From Faecalibacterium sp. UBA1360 (lineage in GTDB: Bacteria > Bacillota > Clostridia > Oscillospirales > Ruminococcaceae): a stretch of 64,000 nucleotides of DNA. Both the position numbers and the translations under genes were made by a program. The notes under the pieces were generated by a model. It made no database searches, had not been told where the DNA came from, and saw only the letters and a list, made by a program, of their open reading frames with translations. Numbering within the stretch: the first letter of the stretch is position 1; every line of letters starts with the position of its first letter. The DNA is taken from the NCBI GenBank assembly GCA_002306375.1, contig DBRU01000032.1, positions 10,884 through 74,883 on the forward strand, written 5' to 3'. Shown piece after piece: positions 8,367 to 16,904 of the stretch.

Positions 8367-9026
8367 ATGGGCGGACTTTTGGGGCTGGATGTTTTGTATG
8401 ATTATTGCGTGCGTGCTTTGGCGGTCCTGGTCGTCATTCCGTTTCACGAAGCCGCCCATGCCCTGGTCAGCTGGCTGCTGGGGGATCCCACGGCCAAGAA
8501 CGCCGGCCGCCTTTCGCTGAACCCCGTGCGCCACTTTGATCCCCTGGGCACTTTGTGCATGGTGCTGGGGGGCGTTGGCTGGGCCAAGCCGGTGGGCATC
8601 GACGTGCGGCGTTTCCGCAACCCCAAGGTGGGCATGGCCGTGTCGGCCGCGGCGGGCCCGGCGGCCAACTTCCTTTTGGGGTTCGTTTCTACCATTGTAT
8701 ATAAGGTGGTGTGGTATGCCTCCCGGGGCGCTGCGCCCCAGATCCTGCTGGATTTCTTGTGGTACATGATCGCACTCAATATCAGCCTGGCTGTTTTCAA
8801 TCTTCTGCCGGTGCCGCCCTTTGACGGCAGCCGTATCGCCTTGCTGTTTTTGCCGCGCAACGCCTATTTCAAGGCCATGCGCTACGAGCGCTATATCATG
8901 ATCGCCGTGCTGGTTTTGGTGCTGGCCGGGTTATTGGACGGGCCGCTGAACTTTTTTGTCAATGCGGTGTATGGGGCGTTTTTCGACGCCACCCGCTTTG
9001 TGGAGGCTGCGTTCGGTTTGCTGTAA
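8367..9026 (+). CDS. Site-2 protease family (M50) membrane metalloprotease
   Basis: A short polytopic intramembrane zinc protease of about 219 residues. The metal motif HEAAH sits in the first long hydrophobic segment (residues 25-29) and the third ligand segment NLLPVPPFDGSR sits near residue 145. This matches the minimal M50 proteins often found just upstream of scpA in Clostridia. Candidate ATGs are at 8343, 8358 and 8367. I prefer 8367 because the AAAGGA at 8353-8358 is then correctly spaced. The substrate is unknown; family members cleave membrane-embedded regulators. First gene of the scp operon. Confidence 0.85.
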   Translation: MGGLLGLDVLYDYCVRALAVLVVIPFHEAAHALVSWLLGDPTAKNAGRLSLNPVRHFDPLGTLCMVLGGVGWAKPVGIDVRRFRNPKVGMAVSAAAGPAANFLLGFVSTIVYKVVWYASRGAAPQILLDFLWYMIALNISLAVFNLLPVPPFDGSRIALLFLPRNAYFKAMRYERYIMIAVLVLVLAGLLDGPLNFFVNAVYGAFFDATRFVEAAFGLL

Positions 9027-9044
9027 GGGGTAATTGGTAAAAGA

Positions 9045-9779
9045 ATGGAATCCTTGACCTTTCATCTGGAAGATTTTGAGGGCCCGCTGGATCTTTTGCT
9101 GCATCTGGTGGGCAAGAATAAGATGAACCTGTATGATATCAACATCATGCAGCTCATCGACCAGTACACGGCGGCCATCGCCACCATGCAGGACCGCATG
9201 GAGGTTTCCAGCGAGTTCATCGACATGGCCGCCCACCTGGTGCAAATGAAAAGCGCGCTGCTGCTGCCCCGCAGCCCGGAGGCCGAGCGCATGAAGGCCG
9301 AACTCACCGGCCGTCTGATCGAATACAGCGCCTGCAAGCAGGTGGCTGCCGCGCTGGGTAGCCGGGCCAGGGACCTGTACACCGCTGTGCGCAGCCCCAT
9401 GCCGCTGGAAGGCGCGGCCGAGTATTCCCGCCCGCACTCGCCGGACAAGCTGGTGCAGGCCTGGTACAGCCTGATGGGGCGCAGCCTTCGGCGCAAAAAG
9501 CCGGAAGCCGAACGCTTTGAACCGCTGGTCACGGCGCCTTTTGTGTCGGTGGCCAGCCGGGTGGCCCACCTTTTGCGAGGCATGCTGCGGGGCAGTGTGC
9601 GCCGCATGGGGGAACTGTTCAGCAAGGAGGAAAGCCGCAGCACCAACGTGGCTACCTTTCTGGCCTTGCTGGAACTGATCCGCGCCGGGCGTATCCGGGT
9701 GGGGGAGGACGGCGGTCTGCAAATGGACCGCACCCGCCGTCCGCGCCGCCGTGACCATACGAGGGAGGAACTGACATGA
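9045..9779 (+). CDS. scpA: Segregation and condensation protein A
   Basis: The kleisin subunit of the SMC-ScpAB condensin, bridging SMC heads during chromosome compaction. The N-terminus FHLEDFEGPLDLLLHLVGKNKMNLYDINI is the family hallmark that binds the SMC neck. The C-terminal winged-helix part (STNVATFLALLELIRAGRI) binds the SMC head. At 244 residues the length is normal. It overlaps scpB by 4 nt (ATGA), so the two are translationally coupled. The ribosome site is weak and distant, suggesting coupling to the upstream protease gene as well. Confidence 0.96.
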   Translation: MESLTFHLEDFEGPLDLLLHLVGKNKMNLYDINIMQLIDQYTAAIATMQDRMEVSSEFIDMAAHLVQMKSALLLPRSPEAERMKAELTGRLIEYSACKQVAAALGSRARDLYTAVRSPMPLEGAAEYSRPHSPDKLVQAWYSLMGRSLRRKKPEAERFEPLVTAPFVSVASRVAHLLRGMLRGSVRRMGELFSKEESRSTNVATFLALLELIRAGRIRVGEDGGLQMDRTRRPRRRDHTREELT

Positions 9780-10354
9780 ACGAACGCCAGAAACTGGGCG
9801 CTTTGGAAGCCATGCTGTTCGCCAACGCCGAACCGGTGGAGGCAGCCCGCCTGGCTGAGGCCATGCGCCTGGACACCGCCCAGGTGCAGGACCTTTTGGC
9901 GGTGCTGCAAAGCGAGTATGACGCCCGGGAGGCCGGCGTCGTGCTGCTGCGATTCGAGGGCGACCGCTGGCAGATGACCACCCGCCCGTATTACGGCGAG
10001 GTGGTCAAGCGTATTCTGGACACCCGCCGCAACGCGCCCTTGTCCCCGGCGGCGCTGGAAGTGCTGGCCGTCATCGCCTACAACCAGCCCGTATCCCGCA
10101 GCTTTATCGAGCAGGTGCGCGGGGTGGATTCCTCGTCCACGGTCGCCAAGCTGATGGAGCGCGGCCTCATCGAGGAAGCCGGCCGCCTGGACCTGCCGGG
10201 CAAGCCGGTGGCGTTCCGGGTCACCGATACCTTTTTGCGGGTGTTCGGCCTGGGCAGCCTGGCTGACCTGCCGCCTTTGCACGATGAGGGCGCGCCCCCC
10301 GAGCAGGGCGACGGCGACGAACCCCGCCAGCTGGATATGGAGAGCCTGACATGA
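9776..10354 (+). CDS. scpB: Segregation and condensation protein B
   Basis: A tandem winged-helix KITE subunit that dimerises and holds ScpA in the SMC complex. Recognised by LGALEAMLFANAEPVE at the N-terminus, the central LSPAALEVLAVIAYNQPVSRSFIEQVRGVDS and the C-terminal TDTFLRVFGLGSLADLP. At 192 residues it is full length. The short acidic tail after residue 170 is variable in the family. It overlaps the next gene by 4 nt. Confidence 0.96.
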   Translation: MNERQKLGALEAMLFANAEPVEAARLAEAMRLDTAQVQDLLAVLQSEYDAREAGVVLLRFEGDRWQMTTRPYYGEVVKRILDTRRNAPLSPAALEVLAVIAYNQPVSRSFIEQVRGVDSSSTVAKLMERGLIEEAGRLDLPGKPVAFRVTDTFLRVFGLGSLADLPPLHDEGAPPEQGDGDEPRQLDMESLT

Positions 10355-11190
10355 GCGCCGTGCTGGGGGCCCTGGCCGTCGCGGGCTGGGCCGTTGTGAT
10401 CCTGTTGGCGCTGGTCCTTATGCTGGCGGCGGCCTTTCTGGTTTTGCCGGTGGGGTTGACGGTGGGGTGGAGCGTCCGCAAAGGCTTTTCGCTATTCGCC
10501 TGGGCAGGCCCCTTGCGCCGGCAGTTGTATCCCCGCCCGCGCCCCAAGCGCCGGAAGAACAAGAGCGAACAAAAGCCCCTGAAAAACCTGGCGCAGGCGC
10601 AGCCCCAAGCGCAGGCGCAATCGCGTCGGGAAGACCCGGGCCCCGCGGCCGGCCCTGCGGCTGCGCAGGCTGCCCCGGGGAGCCCGGCGGATTCTGGCCC
10701 CGCACCCGAATCCGCCGCCTCGTCCGGGCAAACTGCTGCTTTGCCTGGGGCGCAGGATCTGCCCGACACCGCCGAATTGGAAGATGGCGACCCCTCGGCC
10801 ATGGCGCTGCTGGGGATGCTGCGGCTGTTCTGGCGAGCGCTGGAACCCCGGCGGCAGCAAATCCTGCGGGGCGTGATGCTCGACGACGTGCGGGTGTTCT
10901 GGACCGTCACGGGCAAGGACGCCGCCGACACCGCCGTTTGCTACGGTCGGCGTATCGCGCTGTGCAACACGCTGCTGGCCTTTGCCCGGGACCGTGTGCG
11001 CATCCGGGCGTCCTCCCTTCGCCTGGAGCCGGATTTTCTCGGGACTCTTTCGCAAAACCGCTTTTTTTCTTGCCAAATCCGTACCCGTCCGTATATAATG
11101 GTGTTGATCCTGCTGTGCCTGCTGCGCAGGGACGAGCGGGGCGCGACCCCGCTGGACGACATCCGCGAACAACTCAACGGCCTGCGCTGA
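10351..11190 (+). CDS. DUF2953 domain-containing membrane protein
   Basis: 279 residues: an N-terminal transmembrane helix (residues 1-35), a long low-complexity Ala/Gln/Pro linker (about 65-130), and a C-terminal DUF2953-like region (WRALEPRRQQILRGVMLDDVRVFWTVTGKDAADTAVCYG). Assignment rests on that segment and on position: DUF2953 proteins typically sit directly before the ytfJ/gerW sporulation gene, as here. The molecular function is unknown. The 4-nt overlap with scpB places it in the same operon. Confidence 0.78.
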   Translation: MSAVLGALAVAGWAVVILLALVLMLAAAFLVLPVGLTVGWSVRKGFSLFAWAGPLRRQLYPRPRPKRRKNKSEQKPLKNLAQAQPQAQAQSRREDPGPAAGPAAAQAAPGSPADSGPAPESAASSGQTAALPGAQDLPDTAELEDGDPSAMALLGMLRLFWRALEPRRQQILRGVMLDDVRVFWTVTGKDAADTAVCYGRRIALCNTLLAFARDRVRIRASSLRLEPDFLGTLSQNRFFSCQIRTRPYIMVLILLCLLRRDERGATPLDDIREQLNGLR

Positions 11191-11220
11191 AAGGCCGGCA
11201 GATACAGGAGGTAATTTACT

Positions 11221-11652
11221 ATGGCAGAACATCCGCTTCAGGGCATGATGGGCGTCACGATGGAAAAGGTGCGCGATCTTGTGGATTCCTCCACCATCAT
11301 CGGCGATCCCATCAAGGTCGACGACGCCACCACCATCATCCCGGTATCCCGCGTGACCTTCGGGTTTGCGTCGGGCGGTTCGGACGTGGCCCCCAAATCC
11401 GACAAGCAGATGTTTGGCGGCGGGTCGGGCGCCGGTGTGTCCATCACGCCCATTGCGTTTTTGATCGTCAGCGCCTCGGGCGTTCGCACGGTGCAGCTCA
11501 TGGAGCACGCCTCCACCATCGACAACGCCATTTCGGCGCTGCCCGAACTGGTGGACAAACTGGCCGAGATGATCGGCCGCGGCAAGCCCGGTAAGGACAC
11601 CGCCGCCGAAGCCGCCAAGGAAGCCTTTGCCGAGGCCGACGCCGCCCAATAA
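11221..11652 (+). CDS. ytfJ: GerW family sporulation protein (YtfJ)
   Basis: A 143-residue protein with the compact GerW core: MMGVTMEKVRDLVDSSTIIGDPI, TTIIPVSRVTFGFASGG and GGGSGAGVSITPIAFLIV. In Bacillus, GerW/YtfJ is needed for proper germination, likely through the cortex-lytic enzyme. The glycine-rich central loop is conserved; the C-terminal AAEAAKEAFAEADAA tail is not. AGGAGG precedes the ATG by 8 nt. Its presence is one of several signs that the organism has or had a sporulation programme. Confidence 0.93.
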   Translation: MAEHPLQGMMGVTMEKVRDLVDSSTIIGDPIKVDDATTIIPVSRVTFGFASGGSDVAPKSDKQMFGGGSGAGVSITPIAFLIVSASGVRTVQLMEHASTIDNAISALPELVDKLAEMIGRGKPGKDTAAEAAKEAFAEADAAQ

Positions 11653-11764
11653 GGCGCGCCGCCCCGATGCCGGGGCGCGGCCTCATAACCCGAACTACGG
11701 CGCAAGGCGGCCCCCGGCCACTTTGCGCCCTTTTTACACACAAAGAAACGAGGAAACAATTACC

Positions 11765-12532
11765 ATGGCACAGCAACGCATCCAGAAAGTATTGTCCGAC
11801 CAGGGCGTGTGTTCCCGCCGCGCGGCGGAACGCCTGATCGAGGAAGGCCGCGTCAAGGTCAACGGCCACCCGGTCACCCTGGGCGACAAAATGGACCCTG
11901 ATTTTGACAAGGTCTCCATCGACGGCAAAAACGTGCGCGTCGTGCGCAAACGGCAATATATCTACATCATGCTGCACAAGCCCCGGGGCTATATCACCAC
12001 CGCCTCGGACGAGCACGGCCGCAAGACGGTCATGGACCTGGTGCAGGGGGTGGGGCGGCGCGTGTATCCCGTGGGCCGCCTCGACAAAGACAGCGAAGGC
12101 CTTTTGCTTATGACCGACGACGGGGCCTTTGCCAACCTGCTGACCCATCCGTCGGGGGGCGTGGGAAAATTATACCGCGTCACCGTGCGCCCCCGCGCCA
12201 CCGAGGAACAGATCGTCAAAATGGCCAGCGGCGTGGTGCTGGACGACGGCGTCAAGACCGCTCCGGCGGTGATCCACGTGGCCACCGATGAGCCTGGACG
12301 CACGGTGCTGGAGATCACTTTGCACGAAGGCCGCAACCGCCAGATCCGCCGCATGTGCGAGGCCGTGGGGCTTGAGGTCATCCGTCTCAAGCGTAGCGCC
12401 GAAGGCCCCGTCAAGCTGGGCATGCTGCCCCCGGGCGAATGGCGGGAACTCAAACGCTCGGAGGTCACGGCCCTGCGCAACGCGGCCGCCCGCGCTTCTC
12501 GCCCTGCCGATCGGCGGAATCAGGACGATTGA
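11765..12532 (+). CDS. rluB: Ribosomal large-subunit pseudouridine synthase, RluB/RsuA family
   Basis: Isomerises a uridine in 23S rRNA. Begins with an S4 RNA-binding domain (RIQKVLSDQGVCSRRAAERLI), then the catalytic core with GRLDKDSEGLLLMTDDG carrying the catalytic Asp, and ends with the EGRNRQIRRM motif. The ATG at 11765 gives 255 residues and starts exactly at the S4 domain; the upstream open frame reads through non-conserved sequence. It lies last in the scpAB operon, as in many Bacillota. Confidence 0.93.
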   Translation: MAQQRIQKVLSDQGVCSRRAAERLIEEGRVKVNGHPVTLGDKMDPDFDKVSIDGKNVRVVRKRQYIYIMLHKPRGYITTASDEHGRKTVMDLVQGVGRRVYPVGRLDKDSEGLLLMTDDGAFANLLTHPSGGVGKLYRVTVRPRATEEQIVKMASGVVLDDGVKTAPAVIHVATDEPGRTVLEITLHEGRNRQIRRMCEAVGLEVIRLKRSAEGPVKLGMLPPGEWRELKRSEVTALRNAAARASRPADRRNQDD

Positions 12533-12580
12533 GTTTTGCAAAGCGGACAAAAGCCAAAAAAACCGGGCAGAATACTGGCT

Positions 12581-12654
12581 TTTTGTACAAAATCCACTTG
12601 TGGTGAAAAAAATAAAGTAGTATAATCAATGTATATGGCATTGTGTACACCATA
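12581..12654 (+). promoter_or_regulatory. Two GTAC-centred palindromes flanking the transcarboxylase promoter
   Basis: TTTTGTACAAAA (12581-12592) lies just upstream of the -35 box and GTGTACAC (12643-12650) just downstream of the expected transcript start, with centres 60 bp apart. The second is embedded in a wider inverted repeat, TATGG (12634-12638) and CCATA (12650-12654). Placement suggests paired operators, but no regulator gene adjoins. Confidence 0.4.
12598..12626 (+). promoter_or_regulatory. Promoter of the transcarboxylase-like operon
   Basis: TTGTGG (12598-12603) and a perfect TATAAT (12621-12626), 17-nt spacer. The expected start is near 12633, leaving a leader of about 48 nt before the AGGAGG site. 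Confidence 0.6.
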
Positions 12655-12680
12655 CTGCTATCAATACAGGAGGTCACTAA

Positions 12681-14003
12681 ATGGCTGCAACAAAACCTGG
12701 CAAGGCACAACTCCTTGCCGCATTTTTTGACGATGGGAACCATACCGCGTTGTTCGCCGACGGCCCGGTCAGCGCCGCGTACGGCAGCGTGGGCGGGCAG
12801 AGCGTTTACGCTGTGTTCCAGGATGGACGTCCGCTGGGCGTCGAGGACATCGAAAAGAACATCCGCGTGCTGAAAATGGCCGCCGAAGTGGGCGCCCCGG
12901 TCGTTACCTTCTATGACTCTACCGGCGCCTGCCTGGAAAGCGGCCTGGCGCTGCTCAACGCGAACTCCCGGCTGATGGCCCAGATCGCCCGCGTCTCGGG
13001 CGTGGTGCCCCAGCTGGCCGTGGTGGTGGGTACCTGCGCCGGGTCTGCCGCCGTCCATGCGGCCGCCGCCGATGTGTGCATCATGGCTAAGGATGCCGAA
13101 CTGTTCCTCAACGCGCCTTTCACCAGTGAGGACAGCCTCTCCTTTGCCGGTACCGCCGAATTTGCCGCCCGCGCCGGCGTGGCCGCCATTGTGGCTGACG
13201 ACGCCGTCAAGGCTGCCGCCGAAACCGCCCGCGTGGTGGCGCTGCTGCCCGCCAACAACCTGGCCGGTCCCGCGGTGTTTGATTACGCCGCCCCCGCCAA
13301 GGCGCTGGACCTGAACAACTATGATCCCGCCAAGGCTGCCGCCGCGCTGGCGGATGAAGACAGCGCCGTGGAACTGTACGCCGGGTACGGCAAGGCTGTT
13401 TACACTGCGCTGGCTACCGTGGGCGGCGCGGCTGTGGGCATCGTGGCCACCGCCAAGCGCGCCATCAACCACCACTGCACGGCCAAGGCGGCTCGCTTCA
13501 TCCGTATGTGCGACGCCTACAGCATTCCCGTTCTGACCATCGTCAACACCGACGGCTTCGTGCGCAGTGAAGGCGACGACCTGGCCGGCGGCATCCGCCA
13601 GGCCGCCCGCATGGCCGGCGTCTACGCCGAAGCCACCACGGCCAAGGTGGCCGTACTGGCCGGGGAGGCCGTTGGCCCCATCTACACGGTCTTTGCCGCG
13701 TCGGCGGACTGGCGCATCGCGGTGGAAGGGTGCACCATCGCCCCTCTGGCCCCCGAAACGGCCGTCAGCGTGCTGTATAAAGAGGAGATCTTTGCGGCCG
13801 ACAACCTGGAGCAGGCCACCAAGGCCAAGGCGGACGCCTACAAGGCCGAGGTTTGCAGCGCCGCTGCGGCTGTGGCCAACGGCTCGGCCGATTCCGCCGT
13901 TGCTCCCGCGGGCGTGCGCGCCGCCGTGGTCCAGGCTCTGGATATGCTGGCCAGCAAGCGCGCGGTCGGCCTGGCCAAGAAGCACGGCAACATCACCCTG
14001 TAA
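12681..14003 (+). CDS. Acyl-CoA carboxyltransferase subunit (12S/MmdA-like, short divergent form)
   Basis: A crotonase-fold carboxyltransferase of 440 residues; classical MmdA/12S/PccB subunits are about 510. The N-terminal half keeps a CoA-side layout: VGAPVVTFYDSTGACLESGL, then the glycine-rich loop VVGTCAGSAAVHAAAADVCIM where relatives have G-x-C-A-G-G-A. The C-terminal half (TAKRAINHHCTAKAARFIRMCDAYSIPVLTIVNTDGF) is the second crotonase fold. The usual N-terminal lead-in with its KxTARERI-type helix is missing. It is likely to transfer CO2 between carboxybiotin and an acyl-CoA. The next two genes supply the biotin carrier and the keto-acid carboxyltransferase. Acyl-CoA specificity is unknown. 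Confidence 0.75.
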   Translation: MAATKPGKAQLLAAFFDDGNHTALFADGPVSAAYGSVGGQSVYAVFQDGRPLGVEDIEKNIRVLKMAAEVGAPVVTFYDSTGACLESGLALLNANSRLMAQIARVSGVVPQLAVVVGTCAGSAAVHAAAADVCIMAKDAELFLNAPFTSEDSLSFAGTAEFAARAGVAAIVADDAVKAAAETARVVALLPANNLAGPAVFDYAAPAKALDLNNYDPAKAAAALADEDSAVELYAGYGKAVYTALATVGGAAVGIVATAKRAINHHCTAKAARFIRMCDAYSIPVLTIVNTDGFVRSEGDDLAGGIRQAARMAGVYAEATTAKVAVLAGEAVGPIYTVFAASADWRIAVEGCTIAPLAPETAVSVLYKEEIFAADNLEQATKAKADAYKAEVCSAAAAVANGSADSAVAPAGVRAAVVQALDMLASKRAVGLAKKHGNITL

Positions 14004-14037
14004 CAACATCTTCATTACATAGAAGGAGGACCTCCCC

Positions 14038-14421
14038 ATGAAACATCTCACCGTGACCGTCAACGGTGTCGCCTACGATGTCACCGTCGAAGAAAGCACC
14101 GGCGCTCCCGTTGCCGCCGCCCCCGCTGCTGTGCCTGCCGCTCCGGCTGCTCCCGCTGCCGCTCCCGCTCCTGCGGCGGCTCCTGCCGCTCCCGCCGGCG
14201 CTGCCGGCGCCGTGACCGTTTCGGCTCCCATGCCCGGCAACATTCTGGACGTGCGCGTGCAGCCCGGCGCTTCGGTCAAGGCCGGCGACACCCTGATGAT
14301 CCTGGAAGCCATGAAGATGGAGAACGAGATCTCCGCCCCGCAGGACGGCACCATCGCCAGCGTCAATGTGCGCAAGGGCGACACCGTCAGCTCCGGCGAC
14401 GTGCTGTGCACCATGAACTGA
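14038..14421 (+). CDS. Biotin carboxyl carrier protein (1.3S-like)
   Basis: A 127-residue carrier. A short N-terminal strand region (residues 1-20) is followed by an Ala/Pro-rich flexible linker (about 22-60) and a biotinyl domain. The biotinylation motif EAMKM places the modified lysine at residue 93, 34 residues from the C-terminus, as in other biotin carriers. AGAAGGAGG precedes the ATG. The size and the free-standing form match the 1.3S subunit of transcarboxylase or the gamma/delta carriers of biotin-dependent decarboxylases. Confidence 0.92.
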   Translation: MKHLTVTVNGVAYDVTVEESTGAPVAAAPAAVPAAPAAPAAAPAPAAAPAAPAGAAGAVTVSAPMPGNILDVRVQPGASVKAGDTLMILEAMKMENEISAPQDGTIASVNVRKGDTVSSGDVLCTMN

Positions 14422-14455
14422 TCAGGCCCGCAGTTTGAAAACGAGGTGAATAAGA

Positions 14456-15859
14456 TTGGCTAAGAAACCGATTCAGATTACCGAAGTCGTGCTGCGCGAC
14501 GCGCACCAGTCGCTGCTTGCCACCCGCATGAAGATGGAGGAGATGCAGCCCATCCTGAAAGCTATGGATGAAGTGGGCTACTTCTCGGTGGAATGCTGGG
14601 GCGGCGCGACCTTTGACTCCTGCATCCGCTTTTTGGATGAGGACCCCTGGGTCCGCCTGCGCACCCTGCGCAAGGAAATGCCCAACACCAAGCTGCAAAT
14701 GCTGTTCCGCGGCCAGAACATGCTGGGCTACCGCCACTACGCCGACGACGCGGTGGAATATTTTGTCCAGAAGTCGGTGGCCAACGGCATCGATATCCTG
14801 CGCATCTTCGATGCCCTGAACGACCCGCGCAACCTGCAGACCGCCATCAAGGCTGCCCGCAAAGAGCGCGCCCACGTGCAGGCCTGCATCAGCTACACCC
14901 TGAGCCCTGTACATACCAACGAGTATTTCGTCGAGTACGCCAAGACCCTGGAAGAGATGGGCGCCGATTCCATCTGCATCAAGGACATGGCCGGCCTGCT
15001 CAAGCCCTACACCTGCTATGAACTGGTCAAAGCGTTGAAGGAAGCCGTGGATATCCCCATCGACATCCACAGCCACTACACCGCGGGCCTTGCCTCCATG
15101 TCCATCCTCAAGGGCATCGAGGCCGGCGCCGACATCATCGACACTGCCATGAGCCCGCTGGCTTTGGGCACCTCCCATATGCCCACCGAGAGCCTGGTCG
15201 CCGCCTTGCAGGGCACCGAATACGACACCGGCCTGGACCTGGGCAAGCTGAACGTGGTGCGTGAGCATTTTGCCAAGCTGCGCGAAAAGTACATCGCCAA
15301 CGGCCAGATCAGCCACAAGGTCCTGGGCGTGGACGCCAACACCCTGCTGTACCAGGTGCCGGGCGGTATGCTGTCCAACATGATCAAGCAGCTCAAGGAC
15401 GCCGGCAAGGAAGACCAGCTGGATGAGGTCCTCAAGGAGATCCCCCGCGTGCGCGAGGATGCCGGCTATCCGCCGCTGGTCACCCCCACCAGCCAGATCG
15501 TGGGCACCCAGGCGGTGTTCAACGTGATCATGGGCGAGCGGTACAAGATGGTCACCAAGGAGTTCAAGGGCCTGGTCCACGGCGACTACGGCAAGACTCC
15601 CGCGCCCATCAAGCCGGAATTCAGCAAGATGATCCTCAAGGGCGAAGAACCCATCACCTGCCGCCCCGCGGACCTGCTGGAGCCCGAGGTGGACAAGATG
15701 AAGGCCGAGGCCGCCAAGTACGCCATCCAGGAAGAGGACGTGCTGACCTACGCCATGTTCCCCCAGGTCGCGCCCAAGTTCTTCGAGAAGCGCAACGCCC
15801 GTATGCACGGTGTGGATGAACTGCACGCCGACTACCAGAAAAAGTCCCATCCGGTCTGA
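14456..15859 (+). CDS. Pyruvate/oxaloacetate carboxyltransferase subunit (OadA / transcarboxylase 5S type)
   Basis: A 467-residue TIM-barrel carboxyltransferase moving CO2 between oxaloacetate and carboxybiotin. Seen: metal-binding Asp in VVLRDAHQSLLATRM (Asp15), the catalytic lysine segment SICIKDMAGLL (near 175), and metal-ligand histidines in DIHSHYTAG (near 205). The C-terminus stops after the PYC_OADA domain with no fused biotinyl domain, consistent with the separate carrier gene upstream. The start is TTG, 6 nt after GAGGTGA. A sodium-pump beta subunit (OadB) and a biotin carboxylase are absent from the window. A perfect hairpin terminator follows. Confidence 0.88.
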   Translation: MAKKPIQITEVVLRDAHQSLLATRMKMEEMQPILKAMDEVGYFSVECWGGATFDSCIRFLDEDPWVRLRTLRKEMPNTKLQMLFRGQNMLGYRHYADDAVEYFVQKSVANGIDILRIFDALNDPRNLQTAIKAARKERAHVQACISYTLSPVHTNEYFVEYAKTLEEMGADSICIKDMAGLLKPYTCYELVKALKEAVDIPIDIHSHYTAGLASMSILKGIEAGADIIDTAMSPLALGTSHMPTESLVAALQGTEYDTGLDLGKLNVVREHFAKLREKYIANGQISHKVLGVDANTLLYQVPGGMLSNMIKQLKDAGKEDQLDEVLKEIPRVREDAGYPPLVTPTSQIVGTQAVFNVIMGERYKMVTKEFKGLVHGDYGKTPAPIKPEFSKMILKGEEPITCRPADLLEPEVDKMKAEAAKYAIQEEDVLTYAMFPQVAPKFFEKRNARMHGVDELHADYQKKSHPV

Positions 15860-15878
15860 TCCCATCGCCGGGTGAACC

Positions 15879-15908
15879 GCCCCCGCGGCCATGGCCGCGG
15901 GGGCTTTT
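15879..15908 (+). terminator. Terminator of the transcarboxylase-like operon
   Basis: Perfectly self-complementary arms GCCCCCGCGGCC (15879-15890) and GGCCGCGGGGGC (15893-15904), followed by TTTT. Confidence 0.88.
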
Positions 15909-15934
15909 GTATACACAAGGCCGGGCGCGCCGTC

Positions 15935-15963
15935 TTGCCAAACCGGGATGGGGATAGTATAAT
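15935..15963 (+). promoter_or_regulatory. Promoter of the yicC-gmk-priA operon
   Basis: TTGCCA (15935-15940) and TATAAT (15958-15963), 17-nt spacer. An AAACTG/CAGTTT inverted repeat spans the leader up to the start codon. Confidence 0.72.
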
Positions 15964-16016
15964 AAACTGAATATACCCATAGCCCAAAATCTGGTTGGAA
16001 GGTGTGAACACAGTTT

Positions 16017-16895
16017 ATGGTGTTGAGCATGACAGGCTACGGCCGCGCCGAGCAGACGCTGAACGGACGGGACATTACGGTGGAAGTGCGCAGCGTCAAC
16101 GCGCGCTATTTTGAGTATTCGTCCCGCATGCCGCGTACCTGCGCGTTTCTGGAAGACAAACTCAAGGCGCTGGCGGCGCAGCAGGTCCACCGGGGCAAGG
16201 TGGAACTGTCCCTGACCATCCAGAGCGTGGCGGCCGCGGACACCGTGGTGCAGGTCAACTGGCCCCTGGCCGAAAGCTACCGCCAGGCGCTGGCCGCCAT
16301 GGCCGAGCGGCTGGACGTGAAAAACGACGTGACGGTCTCCGCTTTGGCCCGGTTCCCCGATGTCTTGAGCCAGAGCGCCGCACCTGCGGACCCGGACGCC
16401 TTGTGGGCAGATGTGTCAGCGGTGGCCGGGCAGGCGCTGGACGCCTTTGTGGCCATGCGTGCGACGGAAGGCGAAAAGTTGTACGCCGACGTGGCCGGAC
16501 GCCTGAACGCGGTGGAGGAGCTGGTCACCTCCATCGAGCAGGGCAGTGCCGGACGGGTGCAGGCTTATACCGAGCGCCTGTATGCCCGGCTGCGGGAGCT
16601 GCTTGCGGACCGCAACATCGACGAGTCCCGCATTTTGACCGAGGCCGCCCTGTTTGCCGACAAGACCGCCATTGACGAGGAGACCGTGCGCCTGCGCAGC
16701 CACATTGCACAGTACCGCGAGATCTTGTCCCTGACCGAGCCCATCGGCCGCAAGCTGGACTTCCTGACCCAGGAACTCAACCGCGAGGCCAACACCATCG
16801 GCTCCAAATGCCAGGACGCCGCCATGACCCGCCTGGTCGTGGCGCTCAAGTCCGAAATCGAAAAGATCCGCGAACAGATCCAGAACATCGAGTGA
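16017..16895 (+). CDS. yicC: YicC family protein (putative endoribonuclease)
   Basis: 292 residues, full length. The N-terminus MVLSMTGYGRAEQ and the C-terminus KLDFLTQELNREANTIGSKCQDA...LVVALKSEIEKIREQIQNIE are family signatures. The E. coli protein has been reported to have RNase activity; the role in Bacillota is less clear. The C-terminal 100 residues predict coiled helices, fitting the oligomeric form. The gene starts the common yicC-remA-gmk order and sits 9 nt before remA. Confidence 0.94.
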   Translation: MVLSMTGYGRAEQTLNGRDITVEVRSVNARYFEYSSRMPRTCAFLEDKLKALAAQQVHRGKVELSLTIQSVAAADTVVQVNWPLAESYRQALAAMAERLDVKNDVTVSALARFPDVLSQSAAPADPDALWADVSAVAGQALDAFVAMRATEGEKLYADVAGRLNAVEELVTSIEQGSAGRVQAYTERLYARLRELLADRNIDESRILTEAALFADKTAIDEETVRLRSHIAQYREILSLTEPIGRKLDFLTQELNREANTIGSKCQDAAMTRLVVALKSEIEKIREQIQNIE

Positions 16896-16904
16896 GGGAA
16901 TGGG

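Noticed and set aside
12550..12584. AAAAGCCA/TGGCTTTTT as the rluB terminator
   Set aside because: The 18-nt loop and A/T-rich short stem make it weak; I could not exclude read-through, so it is not listed as a terminator.
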